In this document: in pieces, positions 60,001-64,000 of the stretch | Position numbering within the stretch: the first letter of the stretch is position 1 | How the letters are laid out: the number at the start of each line of letters is the position of its first letter | Source of the DNA: CAVQTK01 sp963716455 | GTDB taxonomy: Bacteria > Pseudomonadota > Gammaproteobacteria > Coxiellales > Coxiellaceae | Reading direction: 5' to 3' | DNA: 64,000 nucleotides | NCBI GenBank assembly: GCA_963716455.1 | Contig: CAVQTK010000011.1 | Location: forward strand, 1 to 64,000 | Made by a program: the position numbers and the translations under genes | Notes under the pieces: model-generated | What the model was told of the DNA's origin: nothing | Seen by the model: the letters and a program-made list of their open reading frames with translations, nothing else | Database searches by the model: none

Positions 60001-63000
60001 ACAGATGAGAAATAAAGCAAAAACAATTCCTCAGGTTATTAATTATTTAACGGCTGCCGTTAAACAACTGCGAGATGGAGTTTTAAAGCAGGCTCAAACT
60101 GCTCAACAGTCGGTTACTTTGAAGGAAAGTTTATCGAATTTGGTTGACTTGTTACTGGCCGGCGCAGAGGTTGAAAAAATCGCAACTTTGAATAAAAGTC
60201 TAGGTGTTGTAGATGAGAAACAAATAACTGTTTCTGAATCTTCATCATCACCTGTTGAGCAAGAGCTTTCCCGCTTAAAAAAATCGCTGCAAAGCTTGCA
60301 AGAACAGATAAGGCAGCTAGAACTGGTATTGCAAGATACAGACGAAAAATCCATAAATACGGACTATAAGAAGGTTGTAGAAAAAACACAAACAACTTTT
60401 GAAGAATTAAAATTTACTTTGTTTACTCAGGCGAAAAGTGTTGATACCAGTCTCGATAAGAAAAAGCATGAAGTAAAAGAAGCTCAAAATAAAAATGAGC
60501 AAAAGCTAATTAGAATAAGCCAATTAGGCGCCGATTTCATGAAGAAAGTAATTATGCATGCGAAGCATAGAGATAATGCACCTATATTCGATGCACTAGA
60601 AGCGTTCAAATATGAAGCGGCTAGTTATCAGCAGAAATTAAAAAATCTGGGTGGAAAGGAAGATAAAGATATAGAAATGATAACTAGGTATTTATTTGCT
60701 CTTACCCAAAAGGCAATAGTAGCTCAAGATGAATCAACCAATGGTAGTTCAACTTTATTGGAAACAATTACTCAACCTAATACTTCTCTCCAACAGGTAA
60801 GAAGCCAAGAGTCAATTCAAAGGTACAGGGACAGAACAGAGATAAAAGGTATTAAGAAAAAACATGCTGGCAATGATCCCTTGTCAGTTATTATCGAAAC
60901 GATGCGTTTGCATAGTATAACAATTCAAGTCAAATTCAGTTCGATTCAGAAAGAGTTTAAACAGAAGTTCCCTCAAGAATCCGAGGCGGCGCAAGAAAGT
61001 GTTGAACTTTTTAAAACTCGTTCTTTGCAAAAGTTACATGTTGGATTAAAAAGAATCGAGGAATTATTAACTAGGGAAAATCTAACTCTGGAAAAACTGA
61101 AAACAGGATTAAGCGAAGAAATTAAAAAACAAACAGCGCAATTAGAGGAACTTGGTTCTGTAGAGACACGTGAAACGCATCAACAACAAGTCGAATCTAT
61201 TTTCGAAGAGTTAGCAAAAATAATTTCACTACTACTGCAGCCACAGCTTCCACTACCACACGACTGCATTACCGATGGGGAAATAAATATCACTGCTTCA
61301 TTTTCTCGAATGCGGTTAGATAGGCTGAGAGATCAGTTATGCAACCTCGTTTCTGGCGACATAGATATTTTGCTCCAAACTCAAGATATGACAGATCAAC
61401 GGCAGTTAGTAGAGGAATCCATCCAGTTTTTAAAAGCTTGGCCAAAAAAAATTGCAGCATCTCCCCCACCCTTAGATTTAACTCCGCCTAATATCAATGA
61501 GCTAAGCGATTATGTCGCATGGCTCAACCGAGTAATGGATGTTTTACGTGTGCTGGATGCTAGGCCAGGCAGTCTAAAATCAGATTTAGCTCATTTTGCA
61601 GAAAATTTTAAAAAATTGACTGATGCCTTAATTTTTAATAGCGATATGGCTCGAGCAGAAAAGGAAAAAAAACAAACTCAGTTAAATCAATTATTAGAGC
61701 TCAAAAATGTTAAAGCCGTGCTACGGTTTCATGTAAAGGTTAACGATAATCCGCACTTAATTGTTGTAGCAGGGCGTTTACAAAGTAGTGCAGCAAAAGG
61801 ATCAAACTTACAGGGGGTTAAATTGTGGGATCAAACACAACAAGCGGATCAGATCATATTAGGCTTTTTGCATAAATTAGGTGATTTATCTAATATTAGT
61901 AAAGCTAGAGTCTCAACCTACTCCATATCAGAAGCAAAATATGAATCGCAAGCTGAGAATCCACTCCAATGTTCCTGGGAAGAGCAACATCTTCTGTATA
62001 AAGATTTTATTGATGCCATATTTAAGTACTCGGTAAAACAACGTTTCTCTTTAGGTGAAAGAGCAAATGCTATTTTGGATGAGATAGAGCAAAATAGCCT
62101 AGTAGTTGCTCAAATTGATAGCTGGGTAGACCTGTTAGATAAGAGGGTCGTTTCTGCGGATGCTAAAGAAGAGCTTTTAGGAGAAGGAGAAATTTCACAA
62201 TTGTTCACGCTTTTAGGCAATAAAAAGGCCCAAACTGAAGAATATGAAAAATTTTGTGAATGTAGAATTTTATTTTCTAAAACATATGTGGATATTATCC
62301 GATTTCTTTGTGGCCAAATGCTTCATGGCAAGCCTTATGATCTTCGAGCTTTATATAATAAAACATTTACTAGTTATGTCTATCTACATCTAAATAGCTT
62401 AAACGATAGATTTCAACGAATAGGTATCAAAAATTGTCTTCTATTCAATGTAAATGTCATCCTAAAAGAAATTAAAGGAAATATTGTGCTTATTCCTCCT
62501 GCTAAAATCAAAGATTTATTACTCAACGCAATAGCAGCAAAAAAAGAACAATTGCAAAAAAATCGTCATCTAAATAAGATTCAGAAAGACACTGCTCATA
62601 AAGAAATTGAAAAAATGCAAAATCTTTATGAGGTCTTGGATAATTTTGGCGAATTCATCCGGCTTTTAGAAGAAAGTGGTAAGAAAATTTCTGCTCAAAT
62701 TGAGCAGCTAAAACAAGATGTAGAGGCAGCTTATCAGACTAAAGAAGAAGTAGTAGAATTTGTGGAATCTAGAAAAAAGGAACAGCAAAATAGTTTGCAA
62801 GCAATTCAACAAGCCATACCTGCGCACTATTTAGAGGAAAGTAAAACAGATGAAGTTGACGTTATACATAGCTCATCGGCGGAAGGGACTACTGTTGTTT
62901 TTACGGGTACGTTGGAAATAACTTTGAGAAAAGCTTTGAGTCCATTTCTAAATTTTCCATTTGCCAGTTTGGAAATGCGTGGTACAGCTTCTGTTTCGAG

Positions 63001-64000
63001 TCCTAAGATGGGAACATTACCTAGTCAAACCACTACATCTTCTAGAAGTTCATTCTCGTCTCGTTTTTCTTCGTCAAACTCTTCTACTTCTTCGTCTGTG
63101 TCGTCTATCTCCAGGCCATTTTCATCAAGCACTCTCGTCACTTCCTCTTCATCCTCAACAAGCTCAGGACCTTCAAGTCCTAGTCATTCGACTGCTACAT
63201 CTTCTGGAAGTGTTTCTTCATCAAGCTTTTCTATTCCTTCGTCTGTGTTGTCCACCACCTCCTTTAGGCCATCTGCAAAAACACGAAAAACTTTATCCCC
63301 TCCGCCTGCTTCAAACTCACTTGTGATTTTAACCACCTCATCTTCAACAACTTCTACTATGGGGCCGGTAAAGAGTGCTTCAACAAGCTCAAAATTTTCA
63401 AGTTCAAGTTCAAGTTCAAGTTCAAGTTTTACATCCACCGATCCTCTTGTTAGTCGATCTGGCTCCTCTCCTGCTTTTTTTACTGTAACCTCTCCAGCGT
63501 CAACATCGAGCCCTAGTCTGTTTGAACAGTTAGAAGCGGCAGCGAAAAATGGTGAAATAGCGTTATTTGCTCATGCATTGGAAAAAATAAATAGGTTAAC
63601 TTTAGAGAAAAAGTCGACTGTTACAAATGGCGATTCTAAGAAAGGTGAGTTAGAGGCAAAATGGCCTTCGCTAAAGTCTAAATTAACAGTAGCATTAAAA
63701 ACTGATTCGGCCAATGCTTCTAGATTACACTATCAAAAAGCACCTTTTTATACACATAACCAGGAAAAACTACGCCAGATGTTGTGGTTATTAGAAACGC
63801 CCCAAAAAAAATTGGAAAATCCCCTAACCGGAAAACAAGAGCTGTTTTATGAAATAAAAGCCGCGCCTAATGGAAATTGTTTCTTTGAATCCACCTTCAA
63901 AGGATTGCAATGTCTTGATGCAAAATCATTACCCACTCATAAGATTGATGATATAGAAAAATTGCGCGGGAAAATTGCTGAACTTCTAAGTAAACTTGCA
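57089..64000 (+). CDS. Giant coiled-coil protein with C-terminal OTU-protease-like motif, partial at window end
   Basis: The presumed start is ATG 57089 (after AAAAGGAATAGG; MRKQFAGLVGKTFRAIEK). Frame changes near 57140, about 57390 and about 57840 precede one frame open from 57803 (ATG at 57815) to the window end, over 2,060 codons. No signal peptide or membrane helix is seen. Long Gln/Lys/Glu/Leu-rich coiled coils (58.9-61.7 kb, 62.5-62.8 kb) alternate with less helical parts (58.2-58.8, 61.7-62.5 kb). A Ser/Thr linker (63040-63500) leads to AAPNGNCFFESTFKGL, like the OTU site DGNCxFRA, Cys at 63878. This suggests a secreted deubiquitinase effector; His and the rest lie beyond the window. 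Confidence 0.75.
63397..63426 (+). repeat. Tandem hexanucleotide repeat in the Ser-rich linker
   Basis: Five perfect copies of TTCAAG follow one another and encode an all-serine run within the giant protein. Being in units of six, copy-number change would lengthen the linker without breaking the frame. Confidence 0.85.

Noticed and set aside
58084..60395. Several minus-strand frames of 69-109 codons
   Set aside because: They are antisense shadows of the giant plus-strand frame, rich in Phe, Leu, Ser and Cys as expected for the reverse of Lys/Glu/Gln codons.
62961..63438. Leu-rich plus frame and Glu/Val-rich minus frame over the linker
   Set aside because: Both are by-products of the repetitive Ser/Thr codons in the giant gene; repeat-like composition and no start signals.

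Overview
The window reads as the chromosome of an AT-rich gammaproteobacterium. Gene order fits this: rpmH-rnpA-yidD-yidC-mnmE, atpIBEFHAGDC-glmU, and yqgE-ruvX-pyrB. Protein sequences look most like the Coxiella/Legionella side of the class (Coxiellaceae or Legionellales). That placement is inference from remembered family sequences, not from a search. Dispersed palindromic repeats, gene remnants and a giant coiled-coil protein with an OTU-protease-like motif suggest a host-associated or intracellular lifestyle.

Layout. 1-2039 holds the 3' part of gyrB, broken by many frame changes. 2.2-9.9 kb carries a small unknown gene, queC, a GIY-YIG protein, a Nudix hydrolase, pabC, a POT peptide transporter and an HlyD/ABC-2 export operon. 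9.9-18.6 kb is an origin-type neighbourhood (parAB, rsmG, murB, an epimerase, mnmE, yidC, yidD, rnpA, rpmH). It is followed by an AT-rich gap with a perfect DnaA box, but no dnaA is present and no mnmG lies beside rsmG. 19-25.8 kb has a universal stress protein, rsmB, rho, trxA, proC, a secreted unknown and yggS, with many repeats between them. 25.9-38 kb has small acidic proteins, yqgE-ruvX-pyrB, a second ParB, uvrD, a gamma-carbonic anhydrase, dacB, aroB-aroK, an SDR and an O-methyltransferase. 38.2-47.3 kb is the ATP synthase operon with glmU and rsmE. 47.4-50 kb has a lytic transglycosylase, a trans-sulfuration enzyme and a secreted unknown. 50.9-55.7 kb is a cytochrome c oxidase maturation cluster (ctaE, DUF2909, surf1, a thioredoxin-like protein, ctaA, ctaB, acylphosphatase). 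55.7-57 kb has a His/Cys-rich secreted protein and an Hsp20 gene. From 57089 to the window end lies one giant coding region.

The main points of interest are three. First, the giant protein (over 2,000 codons, open at the window edge) has long coiled coils, a Ser/Thr-rich linker and then an OTU-type Cys motif. Second, a family of roughly 145-160 bp palindromic elements includes copies read in frame inside yidD and surf1, in the same reading frame in both (NRLLSK at one end, FRKKSN at the other), like the palindromic elements of Rickettsia. Third, single-base frame changes, many in homopolymers, fall in essential genes (gyrB, uvrD, atpH, atpG, atpD, glmU). They suggest either indel errors in the assembly or a genome in early decay; the sequence alone cannot decide which.

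No tRNA, rRNA, CRISPR array, transposase or complete insertion sequence was recognised.
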